This document shows positions 46,607 through 58,713 of a stretch of DNA of 64,000 nt, piece by piece; the first letter of the stretch is position 1, and the number at the start of each line of letters is the position of its first letter. The notes beneath the pieces were generated by a model. That model searched no databases. It was given only the letters and a program-made list of their open reading frames with translations, and was not told the origin of the DNA. This DNA comes from Membranipora membranacea. Lineage: Eukaryota > Bryozoa > Gymnolaemata > Cheilostomatida > Membraniporidae. Location: positions 2,170,001 to 2,234,000 of the forward strand of contig OU612073.1 in NCBI GenBank assembly GCA_914767715.1, read 5' to 3'. The position numbers were made by a program, and so were the translations under genes.

Positions 46607-49600
46607 TCACTTTGCCACTTTCCACTTCAAAAACAACCGTTCGCTTTTCTTTTCTCCTCCAGTGATCTCTTCTAGTTCGCCTGGATAAACAAATAAAGTA
46701 CATATGTTGAGGAAAGAAGATCAAACAACCACTGGGTTTTGAAAAGTCATGATTGAAATTAACATTTGTGTTACTTCTTCTTGTGGGTCAGAAGGAAAAG
46801 AAAAATTCCAAAACTGCTGGCAGATTTAAATAAATTAAGCACAATCAGGACCACGGGCTAAGAATCTTGGAATCCTGAAGGGCCAGTGCATCAGAGTAAG
46901 GGTGCAGACCCCTGAGGAACGCCAGCCGAACAAAAACTCACAACTTGATCAAGGTTAAATCTCGAGATTGATTTGAGACCAGCGTTAGCATTCTACCCTA
47001 GAGTTCCTCTCCTGGGATCTGGAGCTATAATTGGCACAGCAAGGTTCAAGTAAATGGCTAGTTCCAGAATGCACTGCACATTGGGACAACAGTGAAAAAC
47101 CTTCCAATGAGATAATCACGTTAAACTCAGACATACTAGGAAGCCAGGAGAGATAAGTCAGTCTTGACTTTCTGAGATCAGTAGTGAGACTATCTGGATG
47201 TTCTCCTTGTTTTCTCATATCTATTCCAGGCTGTAAGAAGAGCATCCTGGTTCCCATAGTACAAGTTGTCCTCGGCATCTGAGCTACGTATGCCTCTTCC
47301 TTTCTCTTAGGAGGGAGAGATGTCTTTAGCTGGATAGTTGCCTTTACAGTGAACTTATTCACTGCTTCCTGTATCTGTTAAACAACATGTCCAAATGCCT
47401 TATCAAACTATCTAGTTGAAAGTTTGAAAGTGTGATCTACGTTTCAGAGTTTCAATGATGTTAAACGCAACAGTTTTAACTTACACATACCATTCATTTG
47501 TCTCAATTTTCAAATAAGTATCAAAATTTGGCAATGTTATTGAAAAATGAAATTCATATGGAATCTGTCAAGATGGTTTAGTTCTAAAGGTAGAAACTTA
47601 TGCACAAAAAAATTACTTTAAACAATGTCATGTACTTACTATGTTTCCCAGCATCTGAAGGTGATATCGATGAGCATACTTGTAGAAAGTGATAATTAAA
47701 CCTCTTATGAAGGGCGATCCATTCTGATCTCGAGGAGCAACAAAACCTGAAACACACCAATCAATATAAAGATATGAATAGCCTATCGCTGCTTATCAAG
47801 CTGGTAGTGAACAGGGAATTTTTTTGGTTTTAATCAGATAGTCTCTGTAGGGTTATTTATGTGAAGCTACTTTTACTCACCGTCAAAGCTAGACTGTATG
47901 ATGAAGAGATCAGCTAGTAAGCCATCTTCTGGTTTGTTATCCATATAGTATGTCCTTATACGTGAGTTGTCTCCTGATGCTTGACCTAATTCTGTACTGA
48001 CTTCTGTGTGCACTGCTGGGTCTGGTGCTATCACATCATCGAGCATTATATCCCTGTTACCTATAAATATGACAACAGTAACATTTTATTTCACTTCAAT
48101 TGATAACTGAAGGAGTACCTCTAGGTTTGATCCAGAGACATATTTTGCTATCAGTGTAAAATGCAGTTCATATATAAATCCATATATCCATTATATAACC
48201 AATGACCTATCCTATCTATCATACAATTATTGCATCAATGAGAGGCAGTTCATTTATTGCATCAAGTAAGGTAAACATGATTTCAATCACAACAAAATAA
48301 TTATGGTTTTTGCTGATGAATGGATGTCCCAATAGAAATATACATACATTACAGTCATCCTTACTTTGTGAAATAGATCAAGTATGATCAAATTTGCCTG
48401 TTTTCGTGCCGCCAGCAGTTGAATGGAAACAGCCACAATGTGGTCAAATAGGATCAAACCTGATCTAATTGGGGATGGTAAGACTTAGATATGAATATGC
48501 TGTGCTCTGATGGTAGTGGTCATTTGTATTTAGTAGTAAAATTTACTAACCTCCAGCGCAGGCTTGTATAATGATGAGTTTTGGTTTTCCTTTCATAGCC
48601 GGGAAATTTCTGGCTGAGATTAACTGATAGATTTCAGTCAGCCTGATGTGTTCGTTATCTGACCCTTGGACACTCCCTTCAGCACCATGACTAGTTATAA
48701 CCAGTACAAACATTCCTAGATCTTTGTATACTGAGCAGCCTGTCTGGTCTACCAGCTGAGTTTCTCTGTGAATATCTGTCACTATATCCTTTAGAAAATC
48801 AAATGTTCATTGTCACTGGGCAGCGATGGAGACCGGCCTCACTGACAGAACGCTGTCAGGGACATTAATATAAACTAACTCACTGATGATTGAATAAATC
48901 ACAAAAGGAGGCTGCTGCCTAGGCTAAATAGACAATGGAAAATTGTTTACCTTTGACCTGTAGTTTTTATACTCTCCATTCACAACAAACCCAAAGTTCT
49001 CCAACATATTCTTCATATTCTCATGATCTTTGTCAGCACCCTTTCTCCGGTCTAACTCTCCCTCTAGGTTTGTGTACTCAAACTCATTAGACAGTATGAG
49101 AGCTCTACCTCTTGTCTTAGTCATCTTATATAACATCTAACATAGGATGATGTAATATGTTATGTTCACATCATGGATGATCGCGAAAAATGAATACTGT
49201 CATCTCAAAGAAAATATTTGTACTACAAAACTTGAAGGTTTGTGTGGCAGCAGGGAGGGTGGGAGGCGACAGGTGACGTAAACGTTACACTGTGTCTTAA
49301 AATAAACAATAAATAAATCAATATGCTCTCCCCTATTAAGGAAAATTACCAGTACGTACACATTCATAGTGCTCAGAGCATCATTTGAATCAGTTGTTTG
49401 CATCACATTGTGAATCAAATAATGAATAGTCAACGATGGGAGTTGTCCACTTTTTGAACAAGTATACACTACTCCTAAATATGGATGCTTGTCGTTACCT
49501 CGACCAGTTATGTGTAGGAGTAATATTTCATGCATCTCTAATAGATCTGAGCAAATATGACCAAGAGGGTAGATGAAAAATATGTTCATATAGAGCTACT

Positions 49601-52600
49601 CAAAATTAGGTATATTGGACTAACTTACCATTTCCTGTGAGATAGTTGACTGTAAGTCACTGATGACCAGCGGTAGGTCGATTATTGGAGGTTGTGATTT
49701 CATCAACTCTATGATCTCATCCACAGCTTCCTCATTATTCTGTGTATCATTTCTGACATTCTCTCCACCAGCTGCTACTGCTCTGTGTGTCTCTTCTGGT
49801 TGTACAGCTGTGGGGCATTCATAAGGAAATGTGAGAAAAATTAGCAAAATTAACAATGATATATAACTTAGGATAATAATGATATTATACTCTTGTTACA
49901 GAAGGTAAATTTAGATTCCCTGTACAGACCCAGACCAGCTGATGTATCTGGAGGCTGGAGAGTGGAGATATAGGTGCTGACTTTATCTTTTTCTGCTTCT
50001 GTCAGCGACAAACCTGCCGAAAAAAAGAATTGATAATGTTATATACCCAAACAAATGAGTGATTCACATTCTACAACTGAGAATATTTCTATAAAAACAG
50101 ATGAAAACTTTCTACTTGCATGGCAGAAAGTAGAAGTAAAAGCAAAAACATGTACAAGATACAAGATTTATGCTTGGTCTCCTCACACTTACAAGGAAAT
50201 CTTAGAGGCCTCGGTACTTGGAGTTGTCCACCGTTAGTTTGGTCGTTACAGCAGGGCACAGGGTCAGCGTTAGAGAGGAGTGTGCTCAGCTGATGAGAGA
50301 GAGGTACATCTTTGTTAGTGTGTCTCAGAGGAGAATACCAATCTGGATCTACTTCTGTCTCAGGCTCACGCTCTTCTAGATACAGACAGTGAGCACAGTA
50401 GAACTCACAGATAGGTCGAGCTGCAACCCAGATAGACAGCAGGTGGTTGATAAGTGAGTCTGTGATGCTGATCAGCTGCTTCCATGAGGAATCTAACTCC
50501 TCCACAGGTGTATCCACCTGAACAGTGACTCTGCGATCAGACCTGCTGTGTCTTACACTGCTAACAGTGTTACCATGATGTACCCTAGCTTCACTCCGAG
50601 CTGTTTTGATACCATTCCCGGAGTCAGTGAAGGGGGACAGATATACACATGTTAGCAGGTAGTATGCGTATGAGGGAGGGGATAGACCAAGAAACTTGAT
50701 ATCTACTTGAAGTTGTAGAAGTTTGTTGTCCGTAGGAATAGGGTCCAGTGAGTCAATGGAGAAGTAAGGGATGATGAATGTATTTCTTGGTATTTTGTGA
50801 ATTGGACCACATAAGAGATGGAATGCCTTGAGTAATGGCAACGCCACCTCATATGGAAAGTTATGTTGTGAATACAAACTCGATAGAACAGCCTCATCAA
50901 CAACACCACTTTTCAACAGCTGACCAACAAGTTCCTCATACTTCACTTTAGGAATCATTCCTACAGCTCTGATGTTTGGTTGGGCTGCCAGTCTAGACTC
51001 CCATCGATCTCTCAATCTGTGATGAAACAAAAGGGCGATGGCATCAGTGACGGCAGTAAGTCTGTGGAAAACATATCCCCTCAGACTATCCTCATGTTCA
51101 AACCACAGAATTCTACCAACATTGTGCATGTAGCGGAGCACCGTCAGATTTGCGTCACCTGGGAATTTCTTTGTGACTTCAGTGAGAAAAATGAAGGGCA
51201 CATCACTGTTCTGATCAAAGAAGAGAAGCAGTAACTCCCAAAGTTTTGGGATTATTGTGAAGAACGGTTCAGTTCTGATCTGAAGGGTCTGCAATATCTG
51301 AAGAATAATCTCCTTACTGTTATCACTGCTATCTAACTCAAATATATTCTGTGGAGGAAAGATTTCTGATGATGACGAGAAGAGGGCAACACTACAGAAC
51401 TCAGAGGGACCTTTAGTAAATCCCTTCTCCTCCTCTATCATATCCCTGATTAGAGAAGTCAGAGTACCTAGCAGCTCAATCTTTCTGGTGTCAAAAACAG
51501 AAACATCAGAGAATTTGTCTTTATGGGTGAGGACAAGAAGAGGAGGGCCTAGACGAGGACATGACACATATAAATGTGACATGTAGTCCAGGACCAGTAT
51601 CCTCACTGCTTCTTTCGGGCCACCTGATGACAACAACTCCTCAAACTGCTCCATATTGACAACAATGACTGGAATGTAATTACTTCGTATTACCATATGA
51701 TAGGAAATATGGTAAATACGGTCACCTCCAAAATCAAAAACTTTCAACTGTGACTCTCCAACTGTGATCTCAGCCATTCTGAAAACCTCAGTAGTGTCAT
51801 CATCAATCCCTTCTCTGTTACGATATGTGAGACTTCTTTCCTTTGTTTTCAAACTATTAATGAGACTTGTTTTACCTGCCATTCTGTTACCGATCACTGC
51901 TGCAGATACTATAGGGAGCTTTACACCACCGTGCTGTTTGAGATCTGTGTAGTATTTTCTTATAGCCTGCAGGCCCTGACTACAGACTGCATAAGGAGGA
52001 GATGTCAGAGCTTCACAGTCATCACAGACCAGCTCCTCTAGAGCAGGTAGAAGAAGAAGACGAGAGTCTAATGAATGGAGTTTTGTGTTACCGTAGAGGT
52101 ACAATGCCTTGAGCTTCTTCAGTTGTATAATAACTGGTGGGAGAGATTTGAAGTTATTACCTCCTATATCTATGGTCTCCAGGTTCGAGAGATTTGACAA
52201 CCTGAAATAATAATTGTATGAGCTATAAGAATTTAGATAAAATACAGACGTCTATTCTCAATATCAGTCTACAGCTCTTTTGGCACCATTGCCTGAAATA
52301 ACTGTAAAGCATCAAAGGGCATGATAGTGTTGCTCAAGTATCACAAATATAGACATGACATAAATTTAATTCAACACTGTGTTAATTGCATCATGCATCA
52401 TTGGGTGATTATATCTGGTAGGTCGTAACTTGTCTCCCTCCGCTCAATATCTCACCCCATCCCAACAACTCCTCACCAAAGAGTGAAATTATGATTAATT
52501 TGTATTTATAATGGCTATGTGCGGCTTCAGTACGTTTGTGTACAAATCCCAAAATAATCATTCGTGGCCGACATCAATGGTTTTTTTTTAAAAGTTGGTG

Positions 52601-55600
52601 TAATCGCACATAGGCAACTTAAAGTTGACTGCCCTGTTCATATTTTATTATTTTATTATGTGTGATAGTTTGGCAACTTTTTGAATAGGCAAAAATCATA
52701 GGTCAGATTCGCAGCCTCTTTGTGTTTTTGGGAAATTCACACAATTCCTCGAAAGAGGATTGTCTGAAGAAAATCATATTGTCTTTGAAAGGGTGAAAGA
52801 AAACCTCATGGCCAACATAGTCTCGCTTCTCAAGTCTTATATGGGCTCATTTAATGAGACAGCAAGATGGCGCTGATGGCTACTACCTCCACTACTATCG
52901 ACTTCCTCAACATGGAAGCTCTACAACTAATTTTATCATCCTACCAAAAGCTTCATAGGCGTACCAGGGCAAAAGGTTCTTTTACAGATGCGATTTCCAC
53001 CATGTTGAAAATGATCAGATGTTAATCAGCTGTTCTCAGCTCATCTCTACATTTTAGGTATGCAGTTGACTCTGCAGGCATTTTCTATCGACTTTGCTTG
53101 TTGACAGTTGAGGGACTTCATGAAATTGAACCCAAACGTTTTTTATTTTGGGAACTCAACTCTTTAGGAAAAAAATCTGAATTAAATCTCATGTAAGAGC
53201 AAGATGGCTCTGAATGTCGCCAACCAATGCTTTGAATATATACAGTGAAGAGGCAAAAAATTCGTTTCAGAAAAAAGACTTCCACATTTTCCAAAAAGCC
53301 GGATTTGATGACGACAATTAAAAAACTATGGTAAACACGTCAAACATCACTACTTTATCATATGTATATTTTGGGTCTACATTATTTGAAAATGTTACTT
53401 GTAGTATAGACAAATCCGAAAATAATTTTTCACTTAATATTTGCTCCTGAAACGTACAAAATATATTTAAAGACATCGAGAATTCGTCTTCATCGTGTGA
53501 AATCCTTAAATTTTGGAAAACAGAAATTTGCTTTACGTGTGTACTGTGTACTGAAGTGGAAAATTTTCTCGAAAAAGCGAATTTTTAAGAGGGAAAATAA
53601 TTATTAGTTGTCTTCTTCTTGTACAGGAATCCTATTGGCTGAGGGATGGGAGCTTTCACCATTCCAGTCAGTTGCATGTTAATGCACTGATCTTCCTGAA
53701 TTTGGGTAACTTGAAATTTGAGGATGGCGTTTAAAAGACTAATGGAAACATACATACTTATATCAGTCATATACAGAATACACACATATACCTGGTACTT
53801 ATATCAGTATATCGAATATCTATATAATTAATAAATATGATGATGGTGTTTAAAAAACCTGTTGGAAATATATATATATATATTATATAGATAAAATGAT
53901 ATATATATATATATATTTCTATCAGTCATAATATACAGAACACACACACATACCTGGTACTTATCTCAGTGAGCCCACAGTTGTTCAGACTCAGCTTAGT
54001 CAGCTCAGTCAGCTCACAGAGACCATCAGATACAGATCTGAGTGCTGGGTTATTACTGAGGTACAGGGTCTGTAGCTTAGTCAGCTGTGATATCCTGTAT
54101 TATAAATAATATGAGTCAGATATAATTAATTGTGCTGGAGGATTAATATTATACAGCAAGATATTTCTCAAACAATATATTAAATTTTCTTCATTTCGCA
54201 TGAATATGATCAAAGTATATCATAATATCTCATATTAAATCTGAATATCTATATAATTAATAAATATAGAATTATTCTCCTGCTACATGAGTGCAAAGAT
54301 GAACTTACGCTACTGATATCAGTCACATACAGAATACACACACATACCTGGTACTTATCTCAGTGAGCCCACAACTATACAGATACAGCCCAGTCAGCTC
54401 AGTCAGCTCACACAGACCATCAGTTACAGATCTGAGTGCTGGGTTATTGCTGAGGTCCAGGGTCTGTAACTTAGTCAGCTGTGATATCCTGTATATATAT
54501 AATATGAGTCAGATATAATTACTTGTGCTGGAGGATTAATATTATACAGAAAGATATTTCTCAAACAATATATTAAATTTTCTTCATTTCGCATGAATAT
54601 GATCAAAGTATATCATAATATCTCATATTAAATCTGAATATCTATATAATTAATAAATATAGAATTATTCTCCTGCTACATGAGTGCAAAGATTAACTTA
54701 CGATACTGATATCAGTCACATACAGAATACACACACATACCTGGTACTTATCTCAGTGAGCCCACAACTAGACAGACGCAGCTCAGTCAGCTCAGTCAGC
54801 TCACACAGACCATCGGGTACAGATCTGAGTGCTGGGTTATCAGTGAGGTCCAGGTACTGTAACTTAGTCAGCTGTGATATCCTGTATTATAAATAATATG
54901 AGTCAGATATAATTAATTGTGCTGGAGGATTAATATTATACAGCAAGATATTTCTCAAACAATATATTAAATTTTCTTCATTTTGCATGAATATGATCAA
55001 AGTATATCATAATATCTCATATTAAATCTGAATATCTATATAATTAATAAATATAGAATTATTCTCCTGCTACATGAGTGCAAAGATGAACTTACGCTAC
55101 TGATATCAGTCACATACAGAATTATACACACACATACCTGGTACTTATCTCAGTGAGCCAACAACTAGACAGATACAGCCCAGTCAGCTCAGTCAGCTCA
55201 CACAGACCATCAGGTACAGATCTGAGTACTGGGTTATAACGGAGGTACAGGTCCTGTAGCTTAGTCAGCTGTGATATCCTGTGTTATATATAATATGAGT
55301 CAGAAACAGTATCTTGTGCTGGAGGATTTATGTGATCATACATTTTTAAATGATAAATCTAATTTTCCTCATTCCACATAAACATCACCAAACTATATCA
55401 TAAATCTCATATTAAATCCGATTATCTATATAATGAATAAATAGAGAATTATTCTCTGGCTACATGAGTGCAAAGATGAGATTGTACAGCACATGTTGTT
55501 TAAAATTTTATATATTAGTACATATAGAACATGGCCAAGTTCAATACACAAGTTTAAATACATTAATTACTAAATTCCTTGATGGTATGCAGTAAAGTTT

Positions 55601-57794
55601 TTTGTTAAGTTCCAATATTAAATCTAATCATATATTTTCAATTTGCCTATGTATGTTATTTGTGGTGTATACTGGCCACCAATAATAAAAATGGGCGATG
55701 CAAGAGTAGCCGGTGTCACATAGAAGGCTGCGGATAGATTGTTTCATGTAAGGTTTTCTCATTTTTAATTCCCATCAAAAGAATGGAACAAAACGACATC
55801 AAATAAGACTTAATTCAAGCTTGCTGTTGGATAAGAATATTTTGCTAATGGTTAAGTAAGTGTGAGTAAGCGGGCTGTGAGACAAGGATAGAGATAATAG
55901 GAGCCTCGCCCGGGTCATATCACTGATAAATAACTCAGAAATATAGCATAATAGTATCATGTGTACTCTACTTACTTCTGCCATTCAAATGTGCCCTGCC
56001 GGAGAGAGCCTTCATCAATATCCTCCAGTTTGAGCTTTAGGAGATGAGGAGCTATATCAGGTAACCAGGAGGGGATACTCTTCAGACCACTGATACAGAG
56101 ATGAGTGATAGAGTTATCTCCCTTCTCTAACTCTATCTCATCCCGTGTCATGTATCTGTAGTCTGTGTACCCTAAGAGAGGTATCCTCTCTATCTCCTCC
56201 TCTCCTGAGTGTCTGTACCAGACTCTGTACTTCTCTATAATGTGATTATATTATAGATAAATATAATAAGGCATTAAAGATCATAAATATTATAATTATA
56301 TTGATCTTTGTGTACTCATAATACTTATATTGGAATGTAAGATAACAGTTAGATAAATTGTTGTCAACAACACTATAGGATTTAGAATGAAATACAGGTA
56401 CAGGTTGGTCGGTGTGGTTTTAGTTGTCTGATCTTAGGTGCAGAATATGTTACATTTGAGGAGCAGTCCATTTGATAAAACACACCAAACAACCTGTCAG
56501 AATAGGAATGCAACAAAATTATGAGTTGTCTGACCTTACACGCCAATGTCTATTGCTTATAAAAACCGTCAGCAGGGAGAATTATCCTTGCTTCAAGCTG
56601 TTGCAACAGTTTCTGTTTCCTAACATTAGGATAAGGTCCCTCATTTCAGAGATTGAAATATTGTCATGAAAGCGGAACAGTTCTGAGCTATTTTCAGTTA
56701 CTGAAGAGGTTCACTGCTATAACTGTAAACAGGATTAATGATGCCCTTTGCTTACAACAATGAGTAAGATAATTCCCTCTGTAAACAGGAAATACATTCA
56801 TACCATCATTATCAGTGTTATCCCCTCTCTCATCAGCAGAGTTATCCCCTCTCTCATCATCAAAGTTATCCCCACTCTCACCAAAATTTGATTCGGAGTT
56901 ATCTACAATCTCAGCTGGTATGTTGACCTCCTCCTGGTATATCTCTTCAGTGATGTCATTTCCACCACAAGTTACACAGTCTCCCTGATCTGATAGAAAT
57001 ACATCTGTGTTAGCTGCTGAATTTATGCATCACAAATCATGAGTGTAATATTACAGTTTGTTTTTAGTTTGACAAGGTTAATCAACTCCGCCTCCCCCGT
57101 GGGTTTCATCATAGACAATGATATTGAAGAAATTTGACGATTGATATGAGTCTCAGCAAGTTTTGCGCTGAAAAATATGTCCTGTAAATAATGATCAACC
57201 ACGCATCTCTGTATAAAGGCAAACTGCTAATGGAAATACCCATCCGGGGCCAACTGGCCATCCTTTTCACCTTGTATCAATTTCAGCATGTCACCATAAC
57301 AAAGCCATCTGGTTGCAAATATTGTAGCCGGATGGCCTAGCAGCAATTTGTATTATGAACCCATCCGCATGGCTGTTTGGCAACTGCTGGTTGCCCAATA
57401 CCAACTAGAAAGGGCATTCATCAGCCTACTGATGCCGTATACCCATCCGTATCTGTCTTTATCCCAGTAAACTATTCTGGATGGTTTCCCCCTATAAAAA
57501 CCCATCTGGCAACTGCTGGTTGCCAAGTTGTCATCATGCAGCTGACAAATAGACCGGTTTGTACTTTGGAAACCATTTGATTTCCAATATAGCTAAAGAA
57601 ACTTTCACTCAGCAATTTCCAAGGCTAATTGGTGCAAAATAACCTACTGAAATGGCAAAAGATAAATTAGATTGTCAAACAATTTCATCCTTACCGTCAG
57701 AAACTGACTGTCCATCACCTTTAGCTGAGGGAGGAGGATCATTTCTCTTTGAAGAAGGCTCAGCTTTTCTGATACATGATAGGCAACTTCCCAT
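46607..57794 (-). CDS. Acylated LRR-Roc-COR-caspase protein (complete, copy B)
   Basis: Sixteen exons, 1467 codons, all phases joining: 57695-57794, 56804-56989, 55976-56234, 55138-55278, 54741-54881, 54348-54488, 53954-54094, 50232-52201, 49891-50013, 49629-49807, 48951-49136, 48551-48788, 47881-48060, 47640-47746, 47137-47374, 46607-46680. Domains: MGSCLSC N-terminus (myristoylation plus palmitoylation type), acidic repeat linker to about residue 95, LRRs about 180-430, Roc about 465-640, COR about 670-820, linker, caspase about 1128-1400. Expected behaviour is a membrane-tethered sensor. LRRs would sense a ligand or partner, the Roc-COR switch would control dimerisation, and the caspase would be the effector that cleaves after Asp. 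Family knowledge covers each module; the combination and mechanism are inference. The weakest junctions are the donor at 50232 (G|GTGGAC) and the last splice (47137 to 46680). A 5' non-coding exon may exist. Confidence 0.85.
47137..49136 (-). other. Caspase domain exons, copy B
   Basis: Exons 48951-49136 to 47137-47374 encode a peptidase C14 domain. The p20 part has RALILSNEFEY, then DRRKGADKD (S1-pocket Arg and G-x-D pattern), TSHG with catalytic His1223, and QACAGG with catalytic Cys1266, in place of the usual QACRG. The His-Cys spacing of 43 matches caspases. The p10 part has GFVAPRDQNGSPFI, equivalent to the G-SWR-GSWFI block with its substrate-binding Arg, and ends with QMPRTTCTMGTRMLFLQP. 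Several Asp residues in the p20-p10 linker (DD, PD, ED) could be self-cleavage sites. All catalytic residues are kept. Confidence 0.88.
50232..52201 (-). other. Roc-COR exon, copy B
   Basis: A single 1970-bp exon. Leading LRR residues are followed by the Roc GTPase: P-loop GNRMAGKTS at about residues 474-482, switch II DFGGD at 526-530, and THKD (NKxD equivalent) at 595-598. COR is recognised by the VLRYMHNVGRILWFEHED block and the region after it. Reading past the proposed donor, the frame stays open to 50089 and ends in a hydrophobic tail (LYMFLLLLLLSAM). Retained intron sequence would therefore give a protein without a caspase. Confidence 0.9.
52202..53953 (-). other. Intron, copy B
   Basis: Counterpart of 1733-3467. 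It holds an (AT)n stretch at about 53868-53915 and the relic LRR exon end near 53790. It differs from copy A by small indels, including an extra stretch around 53510-53600. No gene seen. Confidence 0.7.
53954..55278 (-). repeat. Tandem LRR exon array, copy B (4 units)
   Basis: Four 141-bp exons (55138-55278, 54741-54881, 54348-54488, 53954-54094), each phase 2 to 2, with near-identical introns and a period of about 394 bp. Each encodes two LRRs. Differences between units cluster at the variable positions of the beta-strand motif, such as LYLRYN, LDLTDN, LDLSNN and LYLSNN. Because each unit is a multiple of three in matching phase, units can be gained or lost without breaking the frame. Confidence 0.92.
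57695..57794 (-). other. N-terminal acylation exon, copy B
   Basis: First coding exon. It reads MGSCLSCIRKAEPSSKRN, matching the N-myristoyltransferase pattern M-G-x-x-x-S, with Cys4 and Cys7 placed for palmitoylation and a following basic patch. This predicts peripheral membrane attachment. It ends GACG|GTAAGG in phase 1. An AG acceptor at 57804-57805 sits ten bases upstream in an open frame, so an upstream exon could in principle make this ATG internal. Confidence 0.7.
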
Positions 57795-58086
57795 ACCTGT
57801 TTCCTATAATAGAATAAGTGAAAACTTCTGCATCCAAATGTCGTCAGACAGCTTACGTATACAATAGGGACCCTGACATGTTCTAATCAATCTGACAGAA
57901 AAGTCATTGAATTCTATAACTCCACTGACCGTAAAAAGTAAAATGTTTTTGTCATCTTGTTTTGCTTCCTGACCAATTTCGGTACATGGTTGAGTGTTCT
58001 TAATACAGTTTAAGAGTAACTGGGAGATGGAACAAAATATATATAACATTGTTTAAAACCCTATATGACAGGATGCAAACCATGCG

Positions 58087-58133
58087 TTCTACTATCTAAG
58101 GGTACTAAATTGAGGTACATGTTATATTATCCA
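58087..58133. repeat. 47-bp repeat, copy B unit 1
   Basis: Same motif as 7115-7161, about 290 bp upstream of the copy B start codon. Confidence 0.85.
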
Positions 58134-58514
58134 CCATCTGAGTTTTAAGACTGCAACCTCAGTGTCCGGAGAGAAGGAAAAGTGAGCTCAGTCTCACTAA
58201 TAGATGTAACGACCGAGAGTTTTGTTGCCAAAGATAGATTTTAAGAGGCGGGACTTTAGGCAGTTAGGTGGCAGTGCCAAAATAGTTTTATTGGGTATAA
58301 ATAACAGAGTGATGACATTTTGGAATTAACTAAGAAAATACGAAGTCAAGCCAGCTGTTAAATTATGTCATCAGCGTTTATAGTTGTGTTTGTCACTGGA
58401 ATCTCTATAACCTCCTGCTTTACCCATCTCCTGATTCACTTAACTCAAATATGATGATAATATAATAGGAGAGTGATCAGCGAACCGAACGCCTTCACAG
58501 TAAAATTTATCTTG

Positions 58515-58713
58515 ATCATCTGTTTACCCCCCTCGATAAATATACTGAAAAGCCATCAAGTTCCAAAGCTGTGCGAGAAGCAGACTCTCCCTCCAGAAAT
58601 TTTTAATCCCTCTATGAAAGACCACTGCCAATTTCCTATAACGGATTCGAACCCAGCTTGGCATAAATCTCCATCTGATTGCATGGCAGACACTAAGACC
58701 ACTACACCACGCT
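58515..58713 (-). mobile_element. tRNA-derived SINE, copy B
   Basis: B box GGTTCGAATCC at 58643-58653 and A box TGGTGTAGTGG at 58699-58709 on the minus strand, the duplicate of the SINE at 7540-7733. Adjacent sequence differs by only a few bases. Confidence 0.6.
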
